44,793 nt of DNA from a virus. Location: positions 1 through 44,793 of the IMG/VR virus record IMGVR_UViG_3300032236_001054; one strand, given 5' to 3'. Position numbers and translations under genes: made by a program. The notes beneath the pieces are model-generated. The model was given only the letters and a program-made list of their open reading frames with translations, was not told the DNA's origin and did not search any database. Below, one piece after another: positions 14,801 to 22,603 of the stretch (within the stretch, counting starts at the first letter, position 1; each line of letters opens with the position of its first letter).

Positions 14801-15077
14801 AGTTAACTCCTTGCGGCGGTTTTCCTGCCGTTGGTGTTTGGTTGACTGGTACACTTGGTTCAGGCGCAGGCGGACCCAATCTCGGATCACGTTGACCTTT
14901 GAAGATATGTTCCGGACAAGTCCTTGTGACATCACATATAGGCGGTTTACATTCCTCTTTATCCCAGTTCTTAGGATCCTGACAAGGGTAACGAAACTTA
15001 TCACCCCCACACATAGCAAGAGTAAGTGGTAATATGAGTAAGATTGCGGCATATGCGAATAATTTTCTATCATGCAT
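14790..15077 (-). CDS. Lipoprotein with Cys-rich mature domain (95 aa)
   Basis: ATG 15077 follows AGGAG formed by the end of the endolysin gene. The N-terminus is a lipoprotein signal peptide ending in the lipobox-like LTLAMC (Cys about residue 23). The mature part has five more cysteines (YPCQDP, EECKPPICDVTRTC) and a proline-rich C-terminus. It is likely anchored in the outer membrane. It lies directly after the endolysin and may belong to the lysis module. Confidence 0.78.
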   Translation of the reverse strand: MHDRKLFAYAAILLILPLTLAMCGGDKFRYPCQDPKNWDKEECKPPICDVTRTCPEHIFKGQRDPRLGPPAPEPSVPVNQTPTAGKPPQGVNCGK

Positions 15078-15078
15078 G

Positions 15079-15702
15079 TTACGCTCCTAGTACAGACATA
15101 ACATGGTTATAATGTTTAATACGGTCATCAAGACCAATTGTGCCACCATTGATTCTCTTAGTCAATGTTAACATATCATTCTTGTCTGCCCATTGGTTCA
15201 AATTATTGGTTTCCCAGAACCAACACGCTGATTGTGCAGCACCTTCAAATGTTTGCATATACTCTGCTGCTTCTTCTGGTGTTATACCCAAACTGGCAGC
15301 AAACCAGAAATAGTTGTCTTTGCCTGTTGTCTGAATAAGGCCACGACCACAGTAACGGTAACCATCACCAGACGATTCATCTCCGTTACCCATACGATTG
15401 GCATAGATTCTGTTGGCAATTGCTTCCTGTTTGTTTGGTTTACTTGCATATTCGTTTGCGAGTTCATCTGTTGGAAAATACTTACCAAATAGTTTACGTA
15501 AAGTTGGCGCTTTGTAATTTAGATTTTCTTTCAATGCGGTGAATTCAGCAGACTCGTGAGCACACTGAGCCAAGAACGCAGCAATACGTTGTGGTGTATC
15601 AATCTGATAATCTGGCAATAATTGCTCTAACGCAGAATACCAATGGTCAATGTATGGATTCTTTGGTAGAATTTGTTTTAATTGTGCTTTTGTAAGTTGC
15701 AT
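15079..15702 (-). CDS. GH19 chitinase-like endolysin (207 aa)
   Basis: Glycoside hydrolase family 19 features: CAHESAEFTALKENLNY (catalytic Glu in HES at about residue 50), YRYCGRGLIQTTGKDNY (the GRGxxQxTGxxNY motif) and the final RINGGTIGLDDR. It lacks a signal peptide, so it needs a holin to reach the cell wall, where it cleaves peptidoglycan glycan strands. Length is typical of phage GH19 lysins. Its start overlaps the o-spanin stop (TAATG). Confidence 0.93.
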   Translation of the reverse strand: MQLTKAQLKQILPKNPYIDHWYSALEQLLPDYQIDTPQRIAAFLAQCAHESAEFTALKENLNYKAPTLRKLFGKYFPTDELANEYASKPNKQEAIANRIYANRMGNGDESSGDGYRYCGRGLIQTTGKDNYFWFAASLGITPEEAAEYMQTFEGAAQSACWFWETNNLNQWADKNDMLTLTKRINGGTIGLDDRIKHYNHVMSVLGA

Positions 15703-15962
15703 TACTTAACCTCATCAAAAATCTTCTTTTGACTGTCGTACCATTCTATCCATGCATCCACTTTAGAAGAACATTGATGGTATAATGTATAATTGTTAAC
15801 AACTGTTTTCGCCACATCACTTAACTTGGCACCGTCAGTTAGTTTATTTAGTTCTTCGCATTTTGTCTTTAATTCGACAGGTGCTTCTGGAAATTTAGCG
15901 GTTACAGGAACAACAGTCTCACAACCAGTAAGTAACAATAGTGCTAATAGTGTGTATTTCAT
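15702..15962 (-). CDS. Outer-membrane spanin-like lipoprotein (Rz1 type, 86 aa)
   Basis: A short lipoprotein signal ends at LLLLTGC (Cys14). The mature region is helical with KFPEAPVELKTKCEELNKL, two more Cys and a WIEWYDSQKKIFDEV tail. Its position immediately after a membrane-anchored coiled-coil gene, overlapping it by 4 nt, and directly before the endolysin fits an o-spanin. Together the pair would fuse inner and outer membranes at lysis. This points to a Gram-negative host. Confidence 0.8.
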   Translation of the reverse strand: MKYTLLALLLLTGCETVVPVTAKFPEAPVELKTKCEELNKLTDGAKLSDVAKTVVNNYTLYHQCSSKVDAWIEWYDSQKKIFDEVK

Positions 15963-16381
15963 TTTTCTGTCGCCTTATTCAATGCATCAATGAATTCTTT
16001 TGGTATCGTACATTGGTTGTCATACTTTACAATTTCACGGTCAACATATTGAATAATATCTTCACCTTTTTGACGATAGTATTCTTTCTTCGTTACAAGT
16101 TTGGTTACAACAGTTTTGTTTGTCTCTTTAGACTTTTCTTCTGCAACTGCAACTTTGGCTTCCATCTCTTTTACTCTTGCAATCCAAACACTTTCATTGT
16201 AGCTTGCACCAGACATAAAAGTTCCAATTACTACAAGTAATATGGAACCTAGTTGTACGGGAGTTTTGTAGAGTGATAGACCAGGAAGAAATTTTATCAA
16301 ATAAGATGCAGCATAACCAGCTACACCTATTAATAAAACTGCATAAAAAAACCAATCAGGAAGCCATTTTAAAATCCACAT
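15959..16381 (-). CDS. Inner-membrane spanin-like protein (Rz type, 140 aa)
   Basis: The N-terminal third is hydrophobic with two or more membrane segments (about 10-30 and 42-58). The rest is a periplasmic coiled coil (VKEMEAKVAVAEEKSKETNK) with one cysteine near the C-terminus that could disulphide-bond. It starts 3 nt after a basic small gene and overlaps the o-spanin gene in ATGA style. Classical Rz has one membrane span; two here is unusual but compatible. Confidence 0.75.
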   Translation of the reverse strand: MWILKWLPDWFFYAVLLIGVAGYAASYLIKFLPGLSLYKTPVQLGSILLVVIGTFMSGASYNESVWIARVKEMEAKVAVAEEKSKETNKTVVTKLVTKKEYYRQKGEDIIQYVDREIVKYDNQCTIPKEFIDALNKATEK

Positions 16382-16384
16382 GTT

Positions 16385-16600
16385 TTACACCTTTGGAGGT
16401 TTTCTTGATCCCATTCCCATCATTACGGGGTTATGTGCTTTTTTCTTTTTCTTCAAGTAAACACCAGGTTCACCCGATTTACTACCAGGAGGTTGACCCA
16501 TACCTGCAACTTGGCCACCACCAGTAGTATTTGTTGGACCTGATGCAACAGCACCAGCACCCATGCCGTCTTCTTTGACGAAATCTTTAAATCGTTTCAT
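16385..16600 (-). CDS. Small basic protein with capsid-targeting-like N-terminus (71 aa)
   Basis: ATG 16600 overlaps the TAA of the upstream gene (TAATG) and is preferred over the GTG at 16612. The N-terminus MKRFKDFVKE resembles the T4 internal-protein targeting peptide (MKTYQEFIAE), with a possible V-K-E cleavage site. The rest is glycine-rich then very basic (KKKKKAHNPVMMGMG). It may be a DNA-associated internal head protein. This is inference from the N-terminus and location. Confidence 0.68.
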   Translation of the reverse strand: MKRFKDFVKEDGMGAGAVASGPTNTTGGGQVAGMGQPPGSKSGEPGVYLKKKKKAHNPVMMGMGSRKPPKV

Positions 16601-17592
16601 TAGCAGTTCCACTTTCTTAGTGCTAGTGCTTTGCGAGTTGGTTTGCCGTCCTTTTTCATAGGACCTTTCATACCACCCATTCTAGCACAGAAGGATTTAC
16701 GGCGATTTGCTGCCTTAGAACCTTTTTTCAATTTTGATGGTGGTGTTGTTACTGCCATCTTTAGTTTTGAACCTGGATTCTCTCTGCGATAAGATGCAAT
16801 ACCTTTACGGTTTAGACCACCTTTAGGGTCTTTACCTTCTTTGCGTCTCCATGCAGCAGACTCATACAATTCTTCGTCTGATACATCTTCTAGGTCTTCC
16901 CAAATAACTTCAGGATCAATGTTGTTTGCTTCTGCGATTTCCATCACAAGTTCTTCAACGATGTCAAACATTGCATCTGGATTGTGTTCTTCTTTTAGTT
17001 CACTACGCATGTAATTGGCAACAGTCATGATGTAGTCTTCTGCCAATGTAATTTTGGACTCAACCCATTCAGGTAAGTCTGTCTTGTCACCAATCAAGTC
17101 CATCATCTCTTGTGCATTGTGCATGATGGTACGTAATTGATTGATGGCCATGTATGGATCAGAGTATTCTGGATCTTTTTCTTCTTTAACCTGTTTATCT
17201 GCCAAGCCTTCCGCCACACCTTGCTTAGATTTAACGTGCCCATAACCAGTTTTATAATCTTCCGCATCTTGCTTGTCTTTGTGGATATTGTTATATGGCT
17301 TTTTTCTATGAGCATCTAATCTACCTTTTTCGTAGGGCGTTGGAATGCTACCAGAATGTTTTGTTTTGAGTGGTGCTGGATGGTCATTGAATTTTGGTGA
17401 TGCTGAATCTTTATTCAATAAGTCAGATATACTGCCTTCCGCCATATCCTCAACTTCTTCAGGTACACAATTAGGCACCTTACGACCACCCTTCATTTTC
17501 ATACCAACGGCAGTGTAACCGGTCCAGCAAGCATCTTTGAGTCCACCTGTTGGTTTTTTAACTTTTTCTCTTAGTTGTTTGAAATTTTTCAT
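16600..17592 (-). CDS. Composite head-associated protein with DUF6321-like tail (330 aa)
   Basis: Segments in order: a targeting-like N-terminus (MKNFKQLREK); LKDACWTGYTAVG...GGRKVPNCVP (about 18-43), a motif I recall from several phage and giant-virus proteins; a PYEKGRLDAHRKKPYNN block (about 85); an acidic helical middle; and from about residue 246 a basic tail (AAWRRKEGKDPKGGLNRKG ... SFCARMGGMKGPM ... RKALALRKWNC) that I recognise as DUF6321-like. Repeated A-E-G sites could be protease cleavage points. Likely packaged in or processed with the head; function unknown. Confidence 0.75.
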   Translation of the reverse strand: MKNFKQLREKVKKPTGGLKDACWTGYTAVGMKMKGGRKVPNCVPEEVEDMAEGSISDLLNKDSASPKFNDHPAPLKTKHSGSIPTPYEKGRLDAHRKKPYNNIHKDKQDAEDYKTGYGHVKSKQGVAEGLADKQVKEEKDPEYSDPYMAINQLRTIMHNAQEMMDLIGDKTDLPEWVESKITLAEDYIMTVANYMRSELKEEHNPDAMFDIVEELVMEIAEANNIDPEVIWEDLEDVSDEELYESAAWRRKEGKDPKGGLNRKGIASYRRENPGSKLKMAVTTPPSKLKKGSKAANRRKSFCARMGGMKGPMKKDGKPTRKALALRKWNC

Positions 17593-17975
17593 ATTTTCCT
17601 CAGTATGTCTGCAACTTTCATATCGACTGGAATCATGTCCGTTCTTATATTTTTACCCCGAATACCATGCACCACTTCAGGCAATATATTTAGATACAGT
17701 AAGAAAGTTTTTAGAACATCATAGTCTTTCTCATCGGTTCTAAAAAACAATATTCTTGCCGTAGCTTCAACGCCAAATACATTATTGAGCATAATGATGT
17801 GATTTAGAATCAATCTCTCTTTAAGATTTTTTGTTACTTTATATCTACGTAACAATCTTTTGAGATACTTGGTTCTCTTTAAATCACCCTCAAACTCCGA
17901 CATTAAACAATTTGGCGATGTGTAACACTTAACAGCATACATCACAAAATTATCTTCATTCAAATCATCAAACAT
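17589..17975 (-). CDS. Conserved T4-like phage protein (128 aa, DUF7207-like)
   Basis: The pattern MSEFEGDLKRTKYLKRLLRRY then LKERLILNHIIMLNNVFGVEA matches a helical protein conserved in T4-like cyanophages that I recall as DUF7207. No catalytic motif is seen; it may be a structural or assembly protein, as its neighbours are head genes. Its start codon has no ordinary Shine-Dalgarno next to it; instead a UUCG hairpin lies between an AAGGA and the ATG (see the hairpin feature). It overlaps the next gene by ATGA. Confidence 0.78.
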   Translation of the reverse strand: MFDDLNEDNFVMYAVKCYTSPNCLMSEFEGDLKRTKYLKRLLRRYKVTKNLKERLILNHIIMLNNVFGVEATARILFFRTDEKDYDVLKTFLLYLNILPEVVHGIRGKNIRTDMIPVDMKVADILRKI

Positions 17976-18001
17976 AATGTTGGGGCCGAAGCCCCATCCT
18001 T
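17976..18001 (-). promoter_or_regulatory. Hairpin-bridged Shine-Dalgarno for the DUF7207-like gene
   Basis: Minus strand from 18001: AAGGA, T, then GGGGC-TTCG-GCCCC (17995-17982), then AACATT and the ATG at 17975. The linear gap from AAGGA to ATG is 21 nt, but folding the UUCG hairpin leaves about 7 nt, an ideal spacing. T4 gene 38 is known to use such a folded ribosome-binding site. A terminator is the alternative reading, but there is no T-run. Confidence 0.7.
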
Positions 18002-18002
18002 A

Positions 18003-18623
18003 TTAAACGCCAGTAAACGCAGTACCCCAGCTTGTATTGCCGGAAGCTGTGTTCGAAGCAACTGGACTAGCCAAAGCAACCAATGTTTCGCTGATGTAAC
18101 GAACTGTTCCATCATTGTTGGTTTTCTTTTGAATGTGAACCCAACCTGGATTTAGGTTGCCCATTGCAACAGTATTGTTAGCTAGACGAGTTGGTGTAAC
18201 CAAAACTGTGTCTTGGCCATAAGTTTTGGTCATTGTTTTGTTTGCGTTGAAAACAAGTGATTTATCAAACTCAACACCAAAACCTGTACTCACAGTATTG
18301 AACAATCCTGTAGACAAAGTAATTGTATTGCCGCTTGTAGAAGAAACGGTTGTGTTTGAAGCGAAGAAACCAGGAACGCCGTTACCTGCTTGGCCGCCTT
18401 TGTTATCACCAAAACCGTTTGCCCAGAAATAGACAAATTGTCCTGCTGTTACACCAATGTTGGCCACGTTATTTTGGCCACCATCATAATAAGAAACTGT
18501 AATAACATTATTACCTGCGGTATTACCGGTAGTAACAGTAAGTTGAACGTTTTCTCTTGTTTCACGTTCAACGTCCATTTTAGGTTTGCTGATGTGTTTG
18601 TCGTTATTTGACCATGCTGACAT
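18003..18623 (-). CDS. Putative structural (capsid decoration or tail-type) protein (206 aa)
   Basis: The N-terminus (MSAWSNNDKHISKPK) is polar; the rest is beta-rich with many Thr, Val, Asn and Gly (NNVITVSYYDGG, NTVSTGFGVEF, NPGWVHIQKKTNNDG). The ending GWVHIQKKT...YISETLVALAS resembles C-termini of structural proteins that I recall from marine T4-like phages. A GGAGA Shine-Dalgarno and an AATAAATA late box upstream fit a virion gene. The exact role is not determined. Confidence 0.68.
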   Translation of the reverse strand: MSAWSNNDKHISKPKMDVERETRENVQLTVTTGNTAGNNVITVSYYDGGQNNVANIGVTAGQFVYFWANGFGDNKGGQAGNGVPGFFASNTTVSSTSGNTITLSTGLFNTVSTGFGVEFDKSLVFNANKTMTKTYGQDTVLVTPTRLANNTVAMGNLNPGWVHIQKKTNNDGTVRYISETLVALASPVASNTASGNTSWGTAFTGV

Positions 18624-18652
18624 GTTTATATCTCCTTGAAGGGTAATCTACC

Positions 18653-18660
18653 TATTTATT
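18653..18660 (-). promoter_or_regulatory. T4-type late promoter box (AATAAATA)
   Basis: Minus-strand AATAAATA, one mismatch to TATAAATA, 29 nt upstream of the ATG at 18623. It overlaps the stop region of the preceding gene. Confidence 0.45.
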
Positions 18661-19693
18661 GAATTGATTTTTTGCCTGTATTTGTAGCAATATAGTCTGG
18701 TTGTTTGCCACGATTTTTCATCATTGGATCAATTTCAATCGTGTCTCGTTTCTCTCCAGTAAGAGTGGTTCCACCTTTCAAAACCATGCGAGCATTGGTT
18801 CCTTTTTCATTGTCATCGTTAACCTCTTGTTTTTTAATAACTTTTGGTGGTTTAACGTTTGTACCTGGACCTTTATCGTCCTTCTCATGGTCATACATAT
18901 CTTCTTTTAGTCTATGTTTTGCATAGATTTCTTTGACCATTTTTGCAGCCTTAGACTTCTTAGGTGCAACATCATTGGTTGTATTTGCACCATCAAATGG
19001 AGATTGAGTGGCACATTGTGGATCATTAATGTTGTCTTCTCTCATTTTGGCTTGATATGTGTGCCAAGCAATATCACTCTTGACGGTTTTTTCACCACCA
19101 AGAGATTTGCGTAAGCGACCTTTTTCAGCATCCTTCTTGTCTTGCTCTCTAGACTTATTAATTTTTGCCAGTTGAGCAGGAGATATTTTTCTCCATGGAT
19201 GATTACTATCGGCCTTTTCGTCAAGTTCAAATTCTTCTGTTTGTGGTCTTACTTTTTTCATAGAGCCTGCCGGTGCTGGGATTGCATAATAAGATGCAGC
19301 TGCATCCAATTCATGTTTTCTTTTTAAAGTTGGTGATTTAGAAACTGTAGAACGAATTTCTGGTGCACCTGTGTGTTTACCATTGTATCTTGTTGTCAAA
19401 TCTTCAGTTACCGATTCGTCTTCATAGATTCCATGGTCTTGTTTCCATTTTTCAAATTCGCCAGTCTTAGCTTGACCAACTCTTTGGTTTTTACTGACGT
19501 AATTGATATTGTAACCTTTAGCCTTGTAGAACTTGGATAACAAATCTGCACGGCGTGAGGTTACATTTTCAGGAATAGGAATACCGCCACCGGCACCGGT
19601 AGCGGACCATGGATCACTTGGATCCACATTTCCTTTAGATGGTGGTGCAGATTGTTTTGCAACACCTTTCACCACATCCTTCATTTTAGTCAT
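18656..19693 (-). CDS. Charged head-region protein of unknown function (345 aa)
   Basis: ATG 19693 lies behind GAGGAAAAG. The protein is hydrophilic, Lys/Asp/Pro-rich and largely without predicted core structure, apart from LLSKFYKAKGYNINYVSKNQ and a conserved-looking PSDPWSATGAGGGIPIPEN near the N-terminus. Several acidic strings ending in E (e.g. QTEEFELDE) might be prohead protease sites. It lies between head-associated genes with 8-nt overlap upstream. I do not recognise the family. Confidence 0.65.
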   Translation of the reverse strand: MTKMKDVVKGVAKQSAPPSKGNVDPSDPWSATGAGGGIPIPENVTSRRADLLSKFYKAKGYNINYVSKNQRVGQAKTGEFEKWKQDHGIYEDESVTEDLTTRYNGKHTGAPEIRSTVSKSPTLKRKHELDAAASYYAIPAPAGSMKKVRPQTEEFELDEKADSNHPWRKISPAQLAKINKSREQDKKDAEKGRLRKSLGGEKTVKSDIAWHTYQAKMREDNINDPQCATQSPFDGANTTNDVAPKKSKAAKMVKEIYAKHRLKEDMYDHEKDDKGPGTNVKPPKVIKKQEVNDDNEKGTNARMVLKGGTTLTGEKRDTIEIDPMMKNRGKQPDYIATNTGKKSIQ

Positions 19694-20789
19694 GTTTCTT
19701 TTCCTCGGAAGTGCCTAGTTTACCCATCATGGTTTCATTTCTAATCTTTTTGAAAGATTTGCGAGCCAATTCTTTTGCAACTTCCATTGGTGAAGTTTTT
19801 TCTTCAACATTCAACTTAACTTTGTAAGAAAGAGACTTGTTGTGATAGTCAGCAGGAACTTTTTCACGTCCTTTTAGAGTATCAACAGTTTTAGTCTTCA
19901 TGTTTTCACCTGGATCAATATGAACGTCATCTTCTTCGCTCATTGTGCTGATACCACCAAGGTCTTCATGTTTCATGGCTTGTTTTGTAGCAGTAGCATA
20001 CATTACATTTTTAGCACGGTCACCATAACGGTCTTTGAAACCAGCAATGCCTTTTTTCATAGACTTAACAATCTTTTCACGTTTTTCTTTTTCAGAAGCA
20101 GTCATGTGACGTTCTTCATCCAACTCAGTTTCTTTTTTGCCTTTGTGCATAGACTTTTCGTGTTTGTGCACTTCTTTGTCAGCAATTTTCTTAACTTCTG
20201 GTTTAGTTACGCAAGAATCATCTTCTTCAGTCATCTTGTGTGCAGACAAACGAGTTTCTTTATCTTCTTCTTTTTTCAAAGCAGATGGCTTAACCATTTT
20301 CTTAACAAGTGCTTTATCTTCTTTCTCGTCAGGATGGTCTTCTTCTTTCATTGATTTCTTGGTGTATACATCACCAGTAGAAGTTTTCTTGTGTTCATGA
20401 CCAGTCAATTCGCCTTTTTTCTTAGGCAATTGGCTCATGTATTTACCTTTTAGAACGTCAAAAGGATTAGAAGATTTCTTTTCATCTTCTTCTCTAACGT
20501 CAGCACTGTGACCAGATGCTGCAGCTTTGTCATCTTTTTTCTTTGAAATTTGAGCAGCAATTTTTTCTGGAGGAACCATGCCCTCAGAATGATGTTTTGC
20601 AGTTACTGGATATTTCTTACCTTGGAATTCAAAGTGAGATTGGTTTGCTCTCTTAGCGGCATGTGCAGCCTTGTGAAAACCAGTTTCATCTAATTCTGGT
20701 TCTAGAAGCATCTTTTTCTTTTCGTCTGCTTCCATGATTGCTTTTGTTGCGTCAACCAAAGATTGTGGTACTAGAGATTTAGTAAACAT
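19686..20789 (-). CDS. Lys/Glu-rich head-region protein (367 aa)
   Basis: The N-terminus (VPQSLVDATKAIMEADEKKK) has an I-M-E site followed by A, like T4 prohead protease cleavage points, and I recall similar SLVDATKxIMEA starts in other T4-like head proteins. The rest is extremely rich in Lys, Glu, Asp and His (e.g. KKMVKPSALKKEED), as expected for a scaffold or internal core component. The repeated KKEED/KEEDH blocks look like low-complexity filler. No enzymatic motif. Its first base overlaps the upstream gene's stop. Confidence 0.65.
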   Translation of the reverse strand: MFTKSLVPQSLVDATKAIMEADEKKKMLLEPELDETGFHKAAHAAKRANQSHFEFQGKKYPVTAKHHSEGMVPPEKIAAQISKKKDDKAAASGHSADVREEDEKKSSNPFDVLKGKYMSQLPKKKGELTGHEHKKTSTGDVYTKKSMKEEDHPDEKEDKALVKKMVKPSALKKEEDKETRLSAHKMTEEDDSCVTKPEVKKIADKEVHKHEKSMHKGKKETELDEERHMTASEKEKREKIVKSMKKGIAGFKDRYGDRAKNVMYATATKQAMKHEDLGGISTMSEEDDVHIDPGENMKTKTVDTLKGREKVPADYHNKSLSYKVKLNVEEKTSPMEVAKELARKSFKKIRNETMMGKLGTSEEKKHD

Positions 20790-22603
20790 TATTTTACTCC
20801 TGTTTTTTTCTTTTTAATTGTTATACCTGATTGGCCAAACTTTTCAATTGGCTTAACAAAGTCTTCTTTATTTCCAGCACCACCAAGAGTGCCACCTACG
20901 CCAGAATCTCCTTGACCGAAATCGAAGATTGATTCCTTAAACTTTTTTAACTTCTTATTCTTTTCTGCCAGTGGATTTGGGTTAACGCCTCTTGGCTTAC
21001 CTGCAAAATCAGCAACATCATCATTGCTATATTCTGTCTCCTCACGGTATGTAGAATCCCCTAAACCTGAACTAGCCGCAGCACTTTGTCCTGCTGCTCT
21101 TGAGTTTGTTGTTGGACCGATTCCACCAACGTCACCAATCTTTGCAGCGGTTAAAGAACGGTCACCAAATTTCTTTTTTCTATTTGTATCGGCATCTTTG
21201 TTGAAGTTTGCAACCTTTGGTTCTGGTGATTTAATCATCACAGGTTCTTTGTCTTCTGTATATGTGTTACCACCACCAACTTTAGGCATGTAATCACTAT
21301 TTGATTTGATATCACCATCTCTAACATCATCTCTGCGACCTAGTTTTGCGGCAAATTGCATAACAGGACTATTGTTGTCTTTCAATACGTTCAAACCTTT
21401 GTCTTTCAAATTGGTTCTTTGGATTGATTTTGCACCAATTTTAGATTCATAAATCTGTAAGAATTTGTTTGCACTTGAATAGTGAATAGAACCATTGTCT
21501 AAGAACTTTGTAGTTTCTGCAAACAAGTCAGCAATATCGCTAACCTTTTCTTCTAGGTCTCCAGTGTTATCAAAACGTGAAAAACTCTCAAACAACTCTG
21601 AAAAATGAGCAATGTTCTTTTGTGCTTCTGTCCAACGTGCATGACGAATGGATTCTACCATCATTCTCGACAATAGAGTATTTCTTTCTTGACTTACCTT
21701 GTCGGTTGTATCAACAAAAACCATCATCGTGTTGTAACCCAATTCCTCAAGTTCTTCTTTGATTTGAGAAATCTTTTCATAGTCATCAGCAGGACCATTG
21801 ATGATAAGTGGACCACGTTGACGAATTGCTTCCATCTTAGGATTCATAGAACGCATTGCCAACTTGTGCTTGTCATTCATGATATCCATAACTTGTTGGA
21901 AGTTTAATTCAACGATGTTTTGTTCTGCGATACACTCACGAATAACAACGTCTTTACCAGAACCAGGACCGCCAGTAACAAAGATGGCTTTACCTTGGCC
22001 ACGATTTGTGGATTCATGTAGACCCATGCCTCTAGTCACATCATGGAACAATTCTGTTGCATGTTCCGGATGTTTTCTGATGTTTGATGGTAGATTATCT
22101 TTGAATTTCTTGAAATCACCATTCTTGACATAGTTACGCATATCGGTACCAGAGATACCAGGTTTACGTTCACCAGTTGATTGTTGTTCGATATGGTCAA
22201 ACTTAAAGTAACCATGACGGCCTTCTACACCATTGTATTTCTTCAATAAGTGATAGTTTGCTTCTGCACCTTCACCTGATGCAACGATGGCGTGGTTGTA
22301 ACCTTTTTTGTGCATTTCTGCTGCATGGTGAAGAATACTTGGCGCTTCTTTTGTTGCAGGTACAATGTTTGCATCTGGAAAAGCACGTTTAATGTGCTTC
22401 ATTTTTGTTTTAATATCAAGTGGATTCTTCTTAGCATCATTTGCGTGTGAAGCCACAATGATGTGGTCAGCATGATTTCTTTTAGCCAAGTCTTGGATGC
22501 CTCTGACATTTTCCTCATGACCCTTAGTTGGTGGGTTCATGCGGCCAATTGCCATGACAATTGACTTGGTCTTTTCTTCTACTAACTGTCTAAAGGATTT
22601 CAT
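20789..22603 (-). CDS. Nucleotidyltransferase plus P-loop kinase fusion (604 aa)
   Basis: N-terminus MKSFRQLVEE resembles the T4 capsid-targeting peptide. Residues about 15-165 form a cytidylyl/NMN-adenylyltransferase domain: GRMNPPTKGH (20-29, the T/H-x-G-H site) and ISGTDMR (150-156). A P-loop domain follows with GGPGSGKD (211-218; Asp where Ser/Thr is usual) and VFVDTTDKVSQERN, as in small-molecule or polynucleotide kinases. The last 150 residues are Gly/Ser/Lys-rich and disordered-looking. Cyanophages carry a comparable gene called cytitidyltransferase. Possible roles are NAD synthesis or RNA-end repair; its substrate is unproven. Confidence 0.82.
   Translation of the reverse strand: MKSFRQLVEEKTKSIVMAIGRMNPPTKGHEENVRGIQDLAKRNHADHIIVASHANDAKKNPLDIKTKMKHIKRAFPDANIVPATKEAPSILHHAAEMHKKGYNHAIVASGEGAEANYHLLKKYNGVEGRHGYFKFDHIEQQSTGERKPGISGTDMRNYVKNGDFKKFKDNLPSNIRKHPEHATELFHDVTRGMGLHESTNRGQGKAIFVTGGPGSGKDVVIRECIAEQNIVELNFQQVMDIMNDKHKLAMRSMNPKMEAIRQRGPLIINGPADDYEKISQIKEELEELGYNTMMVFVDTTDKVSQERNTLLSRMMVESIRHARWTEAQKNIAHFSELFESFSRFDNTGDLEEKVSDIADLFAETTKFLDNGSIHYSSANKFLQIYESKIGAKSIQRTNLKDKGLNVLKDNNSPVMQFAAKLGRRDDVRDGDIKSNSDYMPKVGGGNTYTEDKEPVMIKSPEPKVANFNKDADTNRKKKFGDRSLTAAKIGDVGGIGPTTNSRAAGQSAAASSGLGDSTYREETEYSNDDVADFAGKPRGVNPNPLAEKNKKLKKFKESIFDFGQGDSGVGGTLGGAGNKEDFVKPIEKFGQSGITIKKKKTGVK

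Noticed and set aside
14801-15073. Upstream part of the long frame ending at 14285, giving a 262-aa protein
   Set aside because: The region is occupied by the lipoprotein gene in another frame, and GTG 14800 has a strong Shine-Dalgarno, so the shorter form was kept.
17981-17996. Intrinsic terminator with UUCG loop
   Set aside because: No T-run follows, and the position fits a folded ribosome-binding site better.
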